NCBI GenBank assembly: GCA_014058105.1
Contig: JACGCM010001948.1
Span: forward strand, 4,464,001 to 4,528,000
Direction: 5' to 3'
DNA: 64,000 bases
From: Kingdonia uniflora
Taxonomy: Eukaryota; Streptophyta; Magnoliopsida; Ranunculales; Circaeasteraceae
Below the pieces are notes generated by a model that was not told the origin of the DNA, made no database searches, and saw only the letters and a program-made list of their open reading frames with translations. Positions 43,576 to 54,759 of the stretch are shown here, piece after piece (the first letter of the stretch is position 1; each line of letters begins with the position of its first letter). Position numbers and translations under genes: made by a program.

Positions 43576-44350
43576 TCAAAGTTGAGAAAAGAAAAATCTT
43601 TGATTGACGAGGTAGCTCGAGAAGGAACTAAGCTCGAGGTTGTTTTGAACGAGCTTAAGATAAGTCGGCATAAGAGGGTTAATAGTAAATCTGTTAAAGT
43701 CCAGAAGTCTTAGGCTAAGAGAAAAAGGACTGGAGTTGGTTCAGCGGCTGGAGCTGGAGTAGACTCATCTGTGGAAATTGGTATGGTGCCATTTTTATCA
43801 AAAACTGCACCCATGGCTCTGAAGCCGAGGCTTGCAGGTTCCATATCTAACAAAGTAGGCCAAAGGCCATCTAATAGGAGAAACGCGAAGGATGATGTTT
43901 CAAAATCGATGACCATAGAGAGTGGGGTGGTCGAGATGGCCTAAAAAAAATGGACAGTTTCCCGCCTGCGGTAGTGAACAAGGTGAAAGAAGTGGTAGTG
44001 AAAATGGGCTTATAGGGGGAGTTACTTTCTCTGGAAGAGAAGTTCAAGGATGTGGTTTTGGAGGATGCCAAGGAGTTCAAATCTTCAATTCATGTGGAGC
44101 TATGTAGCGTAAGTTGAAAAGTAATCATACTATTGTGATTCTTTTGATATGTCGCATACTGCTTTAATTTGTTTTTCTGGTCCCGTATTCTAAAAGGGAC
44201 CAGTTTTAGTGTCGAGGAGGGGAGATTGGCATTGAAATGGACTATGAAGTTGGAGAAAGAATTAGTTGAAGACCGAGCCAAACTAGTGGTGGAGAAGTCT
44301 CGATTGAGCTCAGAAGTCACGAATTTGAGGGAGACATTCTGGGTAACCAT
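43576..44350 (+). pseudogene. E4 antisense gene, RKEK exon and following part
   Basis: Behind a TGCTCAG acceptor the frame gives RKEKSLIDEVAREGTKLEVV, NELKISRHKRVN and a basic linker, matching E1 from 12490 and E2 from 5212. After a frame change, KLEKELVEDRAKLVVEKSRL reads as coiled coil up to the C1 insertion. An intron probably lies around 44107-44200. Confidence 0.68.
44346..44350. repeat. Target-site duplication of C1, left copy (ACCAT)
   Basis: ACCAT recurs at 48473-48477. It fixes both LTR ends of C1. Confidence 0.82.
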
Positions 44351-44943
44351 TAATCTACAATCAAATTTAGATTAACCTAAACGAAGAAATGAAATGAAGA
44401 ACAAACACAATTGGTTGGAGAATTTTCCTTTTGGAGCTTCGATTGCTCAATGATTTGATTCCAATTGAATTACTCTCAAAACTACAAGTCTCGCTTACAA
44501 AAAACTTGGATTGATCTCCGATAATTTCACCTTGCCTAGCCTTGCCCCTTTATGAGGATTACAAGTTTTTAGTTACAAGCTAGGACCATTATTCCCTTGA
44601 AATGCCTAAAATATTAAAGGAATATGATAGTCGTTTGAGAACCCATGGGTCGTTCGAACGACTGGCCAAATTAAGCCTAAGAACAACCTCAACGTGAATT
44701 GGTCTTCTGGAACTCCAGGTCGTTCGAACGACTCCAAGTGTCATTCAAACGACTTTACCTAAAGAAACTCGGCTCGAATTGGTCGAATAGACTCGGCTCA
44801 CATTGGTCGACTAGACTCAGCTCAAGTAGGTATTCTAGAACTTCCAGGTCGCTCCTCTTATAACTTGTTCGAACGACTCCAAGGTTCGTTCGAACAAGTT
44901 GGCATCTTTTGAAGGGGTTCGATCTTCAGATCTTCCTGGATCA
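44351..44943 (-). repeat. C1 3' LTR
   Basis: Homologous to 47792-48472 but about 88 bp shorter, because the other copy has an extra duplicated segment. It contains palindromic words GTCGTTCGAACGAC at 44661, 44720 and related forms at 44870-44900. Confidence 0.85.
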
Positions 44944-44963
44944 TGGCTCTCCCCTTTAGGAGC
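44944..44963 (-). other. C1 polypurine tract
   Basis: On the minus strand CCTAAAGGGGAGAGCCA lies next to the 3' LTR, as expected for the plus-strand primer. Confidence 0.8.
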
Positions 44964-45149
44964 CTTGAGTTCCTGCTCAAGCTAAAACTAGAGATGAGGA
45001 AATACGGCGGTACCCATTTCCCTATTGTGCCACTTTAACTTGCTAGGTAGTCGACCTTTCTTCCCAACTCAGAATGACTCGATACTACCCCGTCTTATAA
45101 CATGAACTTTCCTCTTTAGAATACAATCCTCTCTAGAATACTATTCTCC

Positions 45150-46060
45150 TAAAATAGATCATTTCTTTCCATCCATAAGTTATCAACTAACAGTAGGCGA
45201 GTGTCAATTATAGAGTCTTCATCTAAAAGAGATGGCTCAAACAGCTTCAAATACTCAGCGTTAATCACCAAATACATCTTCATGAAAGGTGGAAAATCTG
45301 ATTGAAATGCGTTGTCACCAATCTTTTTAAGTATAGTGAATGGACCATAACAGATAGGCTTGAGTTTCTTACCTTCTCCCTAATTTAGTCGCTCCTTACC
45401 TAATTGTAACCAAACTAGCTTACCATCTTGAAAAGTACACTCAACTCGATGCTTATCGCGTTGAGCTTTATACTTCACTTGAGATGTATTGCATAAAACG
45501 CAACCACGAACCACACGAGCAACATCCCCATGCATCTTCGACTAATAGACATAATGTCATAAATCCAAAAGAGTCTGCTCAACCCTGAAATAACATACAA
45601 CCTGGGAACAACGAGCATCTCTAATCCAATGCAAACGGTTTCTACCCTCAAGAATACATAGAAGAGTACCCCTGTAAAACAAACCATCATGCAAATTAAT
45701 CATACTCACAAGTCGTGCCTTGCAGGAACTTCTGGTGAATTGCACTACGCCCTTTGTGATCATCATATCCTACAACATACTCTGACAGAATAATATGTTG
45801 TATTTGTATAGCTACCAACATAGCTGAAATAGTTGGTAATGGGGGTCGAGATAACCTGTCAGTAATTTTGTTGTCCACTCCCTTTTTATACTTGATATGC
45901 AAGGTGAGTTATTATAGAGATGACATCCATCTCATCTGGCATGCTTGTTGTAGCTTGGACTGTGTAGCTAAAAGATGGAATGGTTTGTGATCAGAATATA
46001 CTACAACCTCTTTGCATAATTTCCTCATTTTAGTTTATTGCTTATGAGACTTTATCATTG
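45150..46060 (-). pseudogene. pol: C1 RNase H end and integrase remnant
   Basis: VVVYSDHKPFHLLATQSKL and LHIKYKKGVDNKITDRLSRP are the end of Ty3/gypsy RNase H. Integrase zinc fragments follow (HDGLFYRG; MHGDVARVVRGCVLCNTSQV), then directly the C-terminal part (KKLKPICYGPFTILKKIGDN, YLKLFEPSLLDEDS). The catalytic core between them is absent. Many stops. Confidence 0.78.
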
Positions 46061-46179
46061 TAGACAACACTTTAGCCGACGCGCTCTCTTGAACCGGTCG
46101 TACCAATAACACAAACTTGCTATTCGTATTAACCAACCGCTTCACTTAAGCCGCCGTTACTAAGTTATTCATGGTGACA

Positions 46180-46560
46180 TGCTCCTTGTAAGCATTGATA
46201 TGGAACTCTTTTCCCTCCTTCATAAGACGATACTTGCGAGCTTTACGGTAATGAATCGCATCTCGATCCTAAAGATAAGGGCTACCCAAGATGACCTGAC
46301 ACACATCTAAAGGAACTACCTTACACGTCACCTCATCAATAAACCTTTCAGTGTTTGCAAACTTGAATATACACTGCTTCGTGATCATCAAATCCATATC
46401 TTTCTGAATCTACCCCATACCATACAGCTTAAGATGAGCTGTAGTATTCAAACCCATCCATCTTCTTCACCAATATCTTAAAAATCAAAATTTTCTGACT
46501 ACCTAGATCAGCAATGGCCTTTGGTAAACTCTGCTTCACTTCAATACTGAGATGAAAAAG
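46180..46560 (-). pseudogene. pol: C1 protease C-terminal fragment
   Basis: The minus strand gives VTCKVVPLDVCQVILGSPYL and RDAIHYRKARKYRLMKEGKE, the region after the protease active site in plant chromoviruses. The active site itself is not visible. RT should follow but does not. Confidence 0.7.
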
Positions 46561-46619
46561 TTCTTTTCGACTCTCCTCCTCGGTAGTCATAGTCTGCTAA
46601 AATATAAGAACAAGCTTAG

Positions 46620-47745
46620 GATTTGGCTTATCTAAATCTAGGAGGTCAACAACCGCTGCGGCTAGTGCATATCTATCTTTCTTACTCTTCTCTTCCTTTA
46701 GCCTAAGCTATAGGTAAAGTTTCCAACATTAATATGAAATATGCCCGCTCACCTTACAATGACTATAATAATTCTCTGTGGACGAAGACCCCTCTCCTTT
46801 GGACTCTCCCATATGCTCGTTATTTCCTCAAGACTTGTTCCTGACTTGTTCTTGTTATCTTCTTTGTCACTTTTCAACTATTTACCTTCAATTGTAATTC
46901 CCTTTACGGTAGCGTCTTCGATATTGGCCATAGTAAAGAGCTTCAAATCTCTTCTAAAGGACTTTGACAAACCCCTTGTGTACTTCATGAACACCTCATA
47001 CATGTCTAGATCGATATCCAAAACAAAAGTTTGGTTATAAAATGCCGTAGTATACTCTTGTACGGATTGCCTATACTTTTGGCACAAATTATACCATTTA
47101 AACCATCTCTTTTGCTCATACCCAATCGGATAAAATTGCTTCATCACCAATACCTTGAACTCCTTCCAACCTACGCTTCCTACTTCGTGACATTTCTGAT
47201 AGGACTTCTACCACGTGAGGGCATGACTTGCGAATTTCAATATTAAAAAGAAAATTTTTTAAGCATTGAAGTATTCATAAACAAAAAAATAGGTCTCTAA
47301 CCTATCTAACATATTATCCAATTTCTCAGCATCGATTGAACTGTTGAATACCAAAATTTTAATTTTAAAATTGATATGAAGATTACGCATAGAATTCATT
47401 GACTTGCCAATAACCGATCGCTCCTTGATGGATTCGACATCACTAGAATCACTATCTACCTCATCGTTAACATTGTCTCTTTCTTCCTCTGCAACCTCTT
47501 TTTTTTGTGCATTCTTATCGTTTCTTCAAAGTAGAAGCTGTCGTGAGGTTTATGAGATGTAATTGCTCTACCAACTCCTCTAGAGTAGTAGTTAGGTCAG
47601 ACACTGTAGTTTCCAACTTCGTGAGTCGATCTTCAAAATCACCCATATCTAAAGTTGCCTTCTTCGATCTGGGTTTCTGGTAAATCTTTAACGGACTCAC
47701 TAGGTTCTCCTTCGTTTGCTTGAGTCGGTCGCGTGTGGAGACCAT
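46620..47745 (-). pseudogene. gag: C1 gag
   Basis: The start MVSTRDRLKQTKENLVSP leads into a short coiled coil (FEDRLTKLETTVSDLTTTLE). The capsid core has LTWWKSYQKCHEVGSVGWKE, WFKWYNLCQKYRQSVQEYTT and YTRGLSKSFRRDLKLF, typical of chromovirus gag. Stops at about 47515 and 46878 and a frame change break it. No zinc knuckle is visible. Confidence 0.82.
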
Positions 47746-47774
47746 AAACTATAATCCCCTTGAGAATCATTATT

Positions 47775-47790
47775 GGAAAACTAATACCAC
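47775..47790 (-). other. C1 primer binding site, tRNA-Met-like
   Basis: On the minus strand TGGTATTAGTTTTCC follows the LTR; the standard plant site is TGGTATCAGAGCC. It sets C1 apart from the tRNA-Asp-like sites of the Tat elements. Confidence 0.7.
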
Positions 47791-47791
47791 T

Positions 47792-48472
47792 TAATTCACA
47801 ATCGAATTAAGATTAACCTAAGCAAAGAAATAAAATGAATAACAAGCACAATTGGTGGGTGAATTTCTCTTTTGGAGCTTCAATTGCTCAATGATTTGAT
47901 TCTAATTGAATTACTCTCAAAACCCAAAGTCTCTCTTACAAAAAACTTGGATTGATCTACGATAATTTCACCTTGCCTGGCCTTATCCCTTTATGAGAGT
48001 TACAAGTTTCTAGTTACAAGCTAGAACCATTATGCCCTTGAAACACCTAAAATATTGAAGGAATATGATAGTCGTTCGAACAAACCCATGGGTTGCTCGA
48101 ATGATATGCCAAATTAAGCCTAAGAACAGCCTCAACATGAATTGGTCTTCTGGAACTCCAGGTCATTTGAACAACTTCAAGTATTGTTCAAATGACTTTT
48201 CCTGAACAAACTCAACTTGAATTGGTCTAATAGACTTAACTCGCGTTGATCATCTGGGAACTCCAAGTTGAATAAACTCTTTTGGGAACTCTAGGTCATA
48301 TAGACTCAACTCGAATAGACTCAGCTCACATTGGTCGACTAGACTCAGCTCAAGTAGGTCTTTTGGGAACTTCCAGGTCGTTCTTCTCATAACTCATTCG
48401 AACGACTCCAAGGTTCGTTCGAACGAGTTGGCATCTTTTAAAGGGGTTTGATCTTCAGAGCCTCCTGGATCA
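47792..48472 (-). repeat. C1 5' LTR
   Basis: 681 bp. An extra segment at about 48240-48330 repeats neighbouring words (GGGAACTCCAAG / GGGAACTCTAGG, AGACTCAACTCGAA / AGACTCAGCTCACA), so it looks like a local tandem duplication. The GTTCGAAC palindromes recur here in partly mutated form. Confidence 0.85.
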
Positions 48473-48477
48473 ACCAT
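48473..48477. repeat. Target-site duplication of C1, right copy (ACCAT)
   Basis: Matches 44346-44350 and marks the return to the E4 antisense gene. Confidence 0.82.
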
Positions 48478-50543
48478 GAACCAGCTTGAGTGAGAGACTA
48501 AAAAGAATGTAGACGATATGAGTGATGTTCGCGATAATCTCGCTCAAAGGCCCCATGACGACGGCTATATGGAGGCCGATATCATTGCTATAAGTGAAGG
48601 ATGATCTTCAAATATTATGGGGCCCAATGCAGTTGATGACCCTGATGATTGGAGGACTCCAGCTTTAGAGACCGTGTCAGGGTTAGGAGATATTTTTCCT
48701 GCCACCCATGAAGAAAACCAAAGAGTGAACGAGCAGGAGAAGGTAAAGTAAGATTTATTTGTAATGTTTGTAGAAGATATCTATTAGAGGTGAAGGAAGA
48801 CATTTATATTATGACTTTATCTGAAGTGAATTTATGGAATTAATCTATGGTATCTTGATATTATATATTAATGTGTAGGAACTTAGCGAACTACGCGTTA
48901 TAATTGAGGCGTTAAAGAAAGAGCTCACTAAGGAGAAGAATATGTCATATGTAGCAGCTCAAATTACTGTACGCACGGAGTCTCAGGTTAAAAAATATAA
49001 AAAACTTAGTGATTATCATAGGAGAGACTTATGTGCAACCCATTTAGGATGGGCTAAAGATAAAATAAAGAGGGACGAAGTCATTAGAAAAGATAGGAGT
49101 AGGTACTTAAAAATTTGACGTTTCCTTCTTGGTGGTATTAGAGAAAATACTCCAAAAGTAACTAAAGACCTTATGAAGTTGTTACTCTATTTAGAAGCTA
49201 AGATAGATAGTGAAAAAGGGTTAAAAGGAGCACCTTAATGTATTTGAAGATCAATTTATTTATCTAGATCCCGAGATCGTATAAGTGTTAGCCACCAGAG
49301 CGAGAAATCTGCATAGCTTAAAAGCTAAAGAAGTATCAGCTCGTGCTGGCATGTTGATGATTCATATGATTTGACTGTAATATCTATAATTGATTTATGT
49401 AAACTAGGGTGATGAACAAACTATTGTGCAGGTAGAAATAGAAAATTTTGGTCGTCAAAACAGGATATTGATTTAAATGAAAAACTGAATTTTGAGTTAA
49501 ACCAGACGCATTAGGAATTGGAAAATACCACCAAACTTAACATGAAAATGGAAGTAAAATGGTACGTTGAGTTACAAGAACTTGTGGATAAAAAGGAAAA
49601 TAAGGTGGTGAGCATTCAAGGTGAGTTAGAGGAGGGTATAACGAGTGCGCAAAGTCATATAGCCAACCTCGTCGAAGAAGTAGAGAAATTGGAGGCATAA
49701 TTACTAACGGTGCATGATAGTAGAAATGAGGGGGTAGAGAGGCTGAAGAGAAAAAGTAGAGATGCGGATCATGCACAATATCATACCAGAGGGTTAGAGG
49801 CGAAAACAAAGGATTTAAATATGAATCTTAATAATGATAGGGAGCAATTGATGAAGAAGGAGGTCGAAGCAAAAACTTTGATCAAGCAGATAGCGACGTT
49901 GGAGGCCGACTTGGTAGAATCCTAGACTAGTGAAGTTTTACATAAAAGAATGCAGAAATTGGAGGCAGATCTTTTAGTATCTGAACGAGAGCTTAAGGGA
50001 GAGATCGATGAGAGATTGCACAATCGGAGTAGACTGGATGAGGCTTTGGAGATGATGGGGCAGATGAATGTGTACACGATAGTGATGGAGGCTCGTCATG
50101 CTCAGGCAGGTTTTGATATTTCTAAGGAACAAGGTCGCTGTAGTAAGTTGGAAAAATTACTAAAGGATGCCAGGGTAAAGATCTGTGAGCTCGCGATACC
50201 TAACAGGGAGAAGCTCGTGGGTGGTGCGGCTCACAAAAAGGAGATGGCAGCAGTGCTCGTAAATTTGGTAAGTGAGATTAAGAGAATTGAAAATGAGAGA
50301 GATACTATACATGATAAGATGATTTCTCAGGGTGTACAATGCGATATGCATTTAATTAGGTATGAATATCTGACCTTTGTGTGCTCACCCAAGAAATGGC
50401 TGATCAAGGTAGAGATATTGTTGCTGGTAAAGCACCAAAATTCAGAGCTTCTGAAGTTAGTGGGAGCTCAGTTCATGCATCAAATAAACGAATTGTTTAA
50501 GAGAACTCGTGAACTATTTTGGTTTATGTATGGTAGATGGTAG
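48478..50543 (+). pseudogene. E4 antisense gene, coiled-coil exons and C-terminal domain
   Basis: Acidic sequence is followed by a GTAAAG donor at 48743 and a GTGTAG acceptor at 48877-48878. ELSELRVIIEALKKELTKEK then starts a coiled coil. From about 49440 one frame runs to 50543 with a few stops: KWYVELQELVDKKENKVVSI, MQKLEADLLVSERELKGEID, CSKLEKLLKDARVKICELA. The C-terminal domain is very clear: MAAVLVNLVSEIKRIENERD, then GVQCDMHLIRYEYL. The last exon is open for 197 codons. Confidence 0.75.
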
Positions 50544-50759
50544 ATGTTTGGATAAAATAAAGCTAGTTTTACCTTTTGCTTTATCTTTTAAGATTTAGTA
50601 GATAAAGATATATGGATAACAGTAGACAGTAACGTGGGAAAAAACTTAAAATTTTTCATTGATGAGAGAAGAATGTACAAACTTTTTGGAGATTAAATCT
50701 TACTTTTGGAATGTAAAGAACAATATTAGATGTATACTATGCTTGGAAAAATATGGATT
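50544..50759. other. E4 spacer with a single repeat subunit
   Basis: AAGCTAGTTTTACCTTTTGC at 50560 is one subunit of the array found in E1. The rest (GTGGGAAAAAACTTAAAA, TTGATGAGAGAAGAATGTAC) matches E5 63100-63180 in reverse. No gene. Confidence 0.65.
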
Positions 50760-52020
50760 TAACGATAGTATTTCTTTAATCTCTTAATGTTCAAAGGGTT
50801 TGGTATCTTAATGCCTTCCTCTGTCATGAGGGAGTAGGATCCCAAGCCAGTTCAAACTACTACGAGAAATAGACCCTCCTAATTTTCTGCGAGCTTTCCA
50901 ACATTTAACTCCTTTTTTGCTTTTAGGGATTTCTCAAAGTACTAAGTTGTCAATTTCACACTGTTAATTCCAAACTCTTCTATTATATGAATTGGCTAAC
51001 TGATGATAATATCGACCCAAATTGGCAACAACTCAAGCTCTTGTTTTGTCTATCCATTTCATATTGCAGGCTAGCTCAAACTCATTTTCTTCATTAACGA
51101 GCTTGCGATCTTTAACGGGATAGTGATATTCTATTAGAATGATGGCTTCGGTTCTTTAAGCAAGTAGGAAAGGAGAACTCCCTTTTGATTATCTTGGAGT
51201 AGCGCGGTAGGCCCATAAGATATGTGGTAGTTCTCTTATCTAATTACCCTTCTTCTCAGATTAAAGTCTCTTTTTGAGTCCATCCACTATGGTTTTGTTT
51301 GAGATTTTGGCCTGCCTATTGCCTTGGGTATAATACGGATTTAAAGATGAATAAATGATGTTGTGTCTATTTAGAAATGGCCCTACTTTCTCCCCAACAA
51401 ATTGTGACCCATTATCGATTTGAATCAAGTGAGGGCAACCAAATCGTGTGATGATATGTTCCCAGGTAAATGAGATGACTTCTACTTCTTGAGTTCGACA
51501 AAGAGGAACTACTTCCACCTATTTTGTGAAATAATCCATGGCTACGAGTAAGAATTTGTGGTTACCCAGTGTGTTTGGGGATTCTTCCACGAGATCAAGT
51601 TCTTATCGCTTGAAAGGCCAGAATACCTAACTCGCATGGAGTCCTAAAACAGAAGCTCGTATTTGATTACCAATGCATTGGCATGCGTTGTATTTTTGTG
51701 AATATTCCCCACCTTACTTTCTCATTTCGGGCCAGAAAACTACTTGAGTAATTTCTCTGTTTATGAGTAATTGTCCTGCAGCATAGGAGCCATAAGTTCT
51801 TTTATGTAAATCTTTCAGCATTCCATTAGCTTCTTGTTTGGAGAGGAACTTGAGATAGGGGTCGGTCACCGATCTTGTACCATGTACCGCTTGGAGTTTT
51901 CAATTAGTTGTCTGCGTTCTTTTGGATCTGCTAGATGTGGCCCATCATGTACATTTATTCTACGTGTCGAGATAGATGAGAAAAGGCTTTCTCCAATTGT
52001 TATCCACCTCTTTATCCCCC
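50760..52020 (-). pseudogene. pol: E4 integrase, badly decayed
   Basis: The open piece 51518-51261 has HIITRFGCPHLIQIDNGSQF with the second Asp and YYTQGNRQAKISNKTIVD, where NGQAE reads NRQAK. First Asp and zinc parts are frame-broken. Fragments of the C-terminal part follow (VKDRKLVNEENEFELACNM). Confidence 0.8.
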
Positions 52021-52520
52021 AGTGTTGATCCCGTATATCGTTGGGTGGTCAATGCTGAAGGTTGATATCACTTCAATTTGGAGGTATCTTGCTTCTGTAC
52101 CTAATACCTTGACTAAGTAAGCCAAGGAATCGGCGTGGTGATTATCTCCACGAGGTAAATAATCAAGCGTAGTTTTGTCAAATTGGTTCATTCTATTAGC
52201 AATGAGTACTGCGTAGTCGACCATTTTTTCATTCTTCTTGTATCTCTCTTAGTAGTGGTAGGCTATCAGTAACGAGTCTCTATAGACCGATAGTTTAGGG
52301 ACTCCGATCTCCAATGCCATGTGTAGGCCATGAATTAATGCTTCATACTTTGAAATATTGTTTGATGCTTTAAATTTTAAGCGGATTGACTTTCCGATTA
52401 TGTCATTTGAGGGTGCAATCAGTATGATTCTAATCCCTTACCCTGCGGGTCCTGCTGATCTATCTGTAAGAAGTCTCTACCCCTTTTATGTAACCCATTC
52501 AACGCGTTCTTTAAATGGTT
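52021..52520 (-). pseudogene. pol: E4 second RNase H
   Basis: Fragments in order: KFKASNNISKYEALIHGLHM (Glu motif AEYEA now SKYEA, Glu kept), MALEIGVPKLSVYRDSLLIA (usual YTDS now YRDS) and TLDYLPRGDNHHADSLAYLV. The piece 52224-52012 is open. It joins the integrase linker YGINTGG. Confidence 0.75.
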
Positions 52521-52689
52521 TTGAAGGTGAATCATCTTCGATTTCTTCTGTTCAATCTAGATTGTGCTTTTCCCAATCTGGATCTTCTACTGGGAAGTCC
52601 GTTAAAAAATTAGCCACTGTAACATTTTTTCTGAGGTTTCTGCTCAAATTTGATGCCACGCTCTCCCAAACTGGCGGACCATTGTTGCA

Positions 52690-54000
52690 CTCTGCATGAC
52701 TTCTCCTTCTTAGATAACACTTCTCGAAAGGGATAGTTTGTCATAACTTTGACTGAATGAGCTTGAAATAGTATTTGAGCTTCTGTGAAGTATAGACGAG
52801 TATGAAAAGAAGTCGATCTATTTTAAAATACCTTGTTTGTGCCAGTGTAAGAATTTTGATTATGAAGTACACTGGCTTCTCAAATTTTCCTTCTAGTCGT
52901 AAGAGGATCGAGCTGATAAAGTTTTATATAACGGTAAGGTAGGTGATTAATTCCTTGTTTTAGATTAGAGTGCTCATGATAAGAGATATTTTAAGATACA
53001 TTTTCAGTTCTTGGAAAGCTGTTTCACATTCTTCTATCCATTCGATATCTTCGTTTTGTCGACCTTTGTACTTTTTGGTGGATCCATAAAGCAACATGAA
53101 CAACCATCAACATCGATATGAAGACTTGGAGACAAATCTATTGATAGCGGCAATCTTGCCAGTGAGTTTTGTACATCTTTCTTTGTTTGTGGAGATGGCA
53201 TGTTGATTAAAGGTCTAATCTAATCTAGATCAACTTCGATTCTCTTCTTGCTGATAAATTGTCCAAGAAACTTTTTACAGTGTACCCCGAATTGGCATTT
53301 ATCTAGGTTAAGTTTCATTATGTATGACCACAAGATGTTAAAAACTGTATCAAGATGTGTAATATGATCTTCCATCTTTAAGCTTTTTTAGAGTATATCA
53401 TCAATGTATACTTCGACTATTTTCCCTAAAGGTTCCTTGAACATACTTATGACGAGCCTTTGATAGGTTGCTCCAGCATTTTTAAGACCGAATGGCATGA
53501 CTTTGTAACAATAAAGGCCCTTTTCAGTGATGAAGGTGGTCTTTCCTTGATCTTCGTCTAAGAGAGGTATCTGGTTATATCCTAAAGCAACGTCCATCAT
53601 TGATAATAGCTCATACCATGCTATAGAGTCTAAAATCTAATGAATTATGGGAAGATGGACACTATCCTTTGGCGTATATTTGTTAAGATCTGTAAAATCT
53701 ACACAAATACAGACTTTCCCATTCATCTTTGGAAATGCTACAAAGTTTGAGATCAATTTGGGTATTTGGTTTCTCTAATAAATTGGACCTCGATCAACTT
53801 ATTAATTACTGTGTTAACCTCATCTCTAAAGTCTCCTTTGTTTTTGTTTAACTGTTATAGCTTTATCTCTGATGCTTAATTTGTAACAAGCTTTAGCTAG
53901 GTCAACTCCTGGTATTTCTTGGAAAGTCCACGTGAAGACGTCTCTGTTTATCTTTAGGAAATGTATTAGAGCTTCTTTATCCTATTGGATAAACTTGGTT
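52690..54000 (-). pseudogene. pol: E4 reverse transcriptase and RNase H
   Basis: RT entry NRDVFTWTFQEIPGVDLAKA is followed by frame-broken fingers, CVDFTDLNKYTPKDSVHLPI, then the open palm 53600-53388: MMDVALGYNQIPLLDEDQGK, MPFGLKNAGATYQRLVISMF, EVYIDDIL. FLGQFISKKRIEVD follows. RNase H survives only as scraps. Confidence 0.85.
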
Positions 54001-54049
54001 CCAATATATGTACCCCTATTGTGTCCATCGATCTTAATATATTCTATTG

Positions 54050-54700
54050 GTTTAACTGTAGAAGGCTGATCCTCAGCAAGACCAGCTTTCTGTAATTGCT
54101 ATGAAGCAAATTTGTCAGATGTGCCAAGTATAGCAGATACTATGTTTTCATAAGCTCTAGAAAGCTTTTGACTTCTTTTTATCTCATTGATTCTATTGTT
54201 ATATTTGAAATGAAGTGCCTTATGGTATGTGGATCGGATCGCTTCCATGTTGTGTAACCAACAGCGACCCATTATCCCCAGGTATAGGGATTTTACATTG
54301 ATGATGTAGAAAGTAACATCGAGAGTGGTAGGTCCAGCTGTGATCGGTAGGATGATCTTTTCTACTCATTCTTCTTTGGATCCATTAACGTCACTGATTT
54401 CGATGTCGCTTGGTACAACTTTGTCTGCTAGTCCTATCTGCTTGATTATACTCTAAAAAAGGATTTCGATACCACTACCTGTATCTATCATCATGGTATA
54501 CACAAAAAAGTTCTTTATCTTAAGCATAATAACCAGTGTGTCATGATGTGGGAACTTAACATGACCTATGTCGCAACCTTTAAATCAAATTTCAGTTCGT
54601 CGATTGCTTGATTCAGGAAGGAGCTTAGCTTCTTTATCCTGAATAGTGAGGTTGCAACGCTATGCTAACCTCCTCCTCTTGAATCTGGTAGAATTATTGA
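54050..54700 (-). pseudogene. pol: E4 protease
   Basis: TMMIDTGSGIEILF has an intact DTGS, followed by KIILPITAGPTTLDVTFYII and LYLGIMGRCWLHNMEAIRS. The flanks have stops. Confidence 0.82.
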
Positions 54701-54759
54701 TCTGGTAGATCTCGATCATGTGACTCTGATAGAGGTGGTATAAGTGTTTTTCCTTGGAT

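Larger units (their letters stand above)
44351..48472 (-). mobile_element. C1: internally deleted Ty3/gypsy chromovirus
   Basis: 4.1 kb with LTRs of 593 bp (44351-44943) and 681 bp (47792-48472). On the minus strand LTRs start TGATCCAGGA. Primer site is tRNA-Met-like (TGGTATTAG), unlike the Tat elements. Gag, the end of protease, the end of RNase H, the integrase zinc part and the integrase C-terminal part remain. RT and the integrase catalytic core are missing, so it is non-autonomous or a decayed remnant. Confidence 0.85.
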
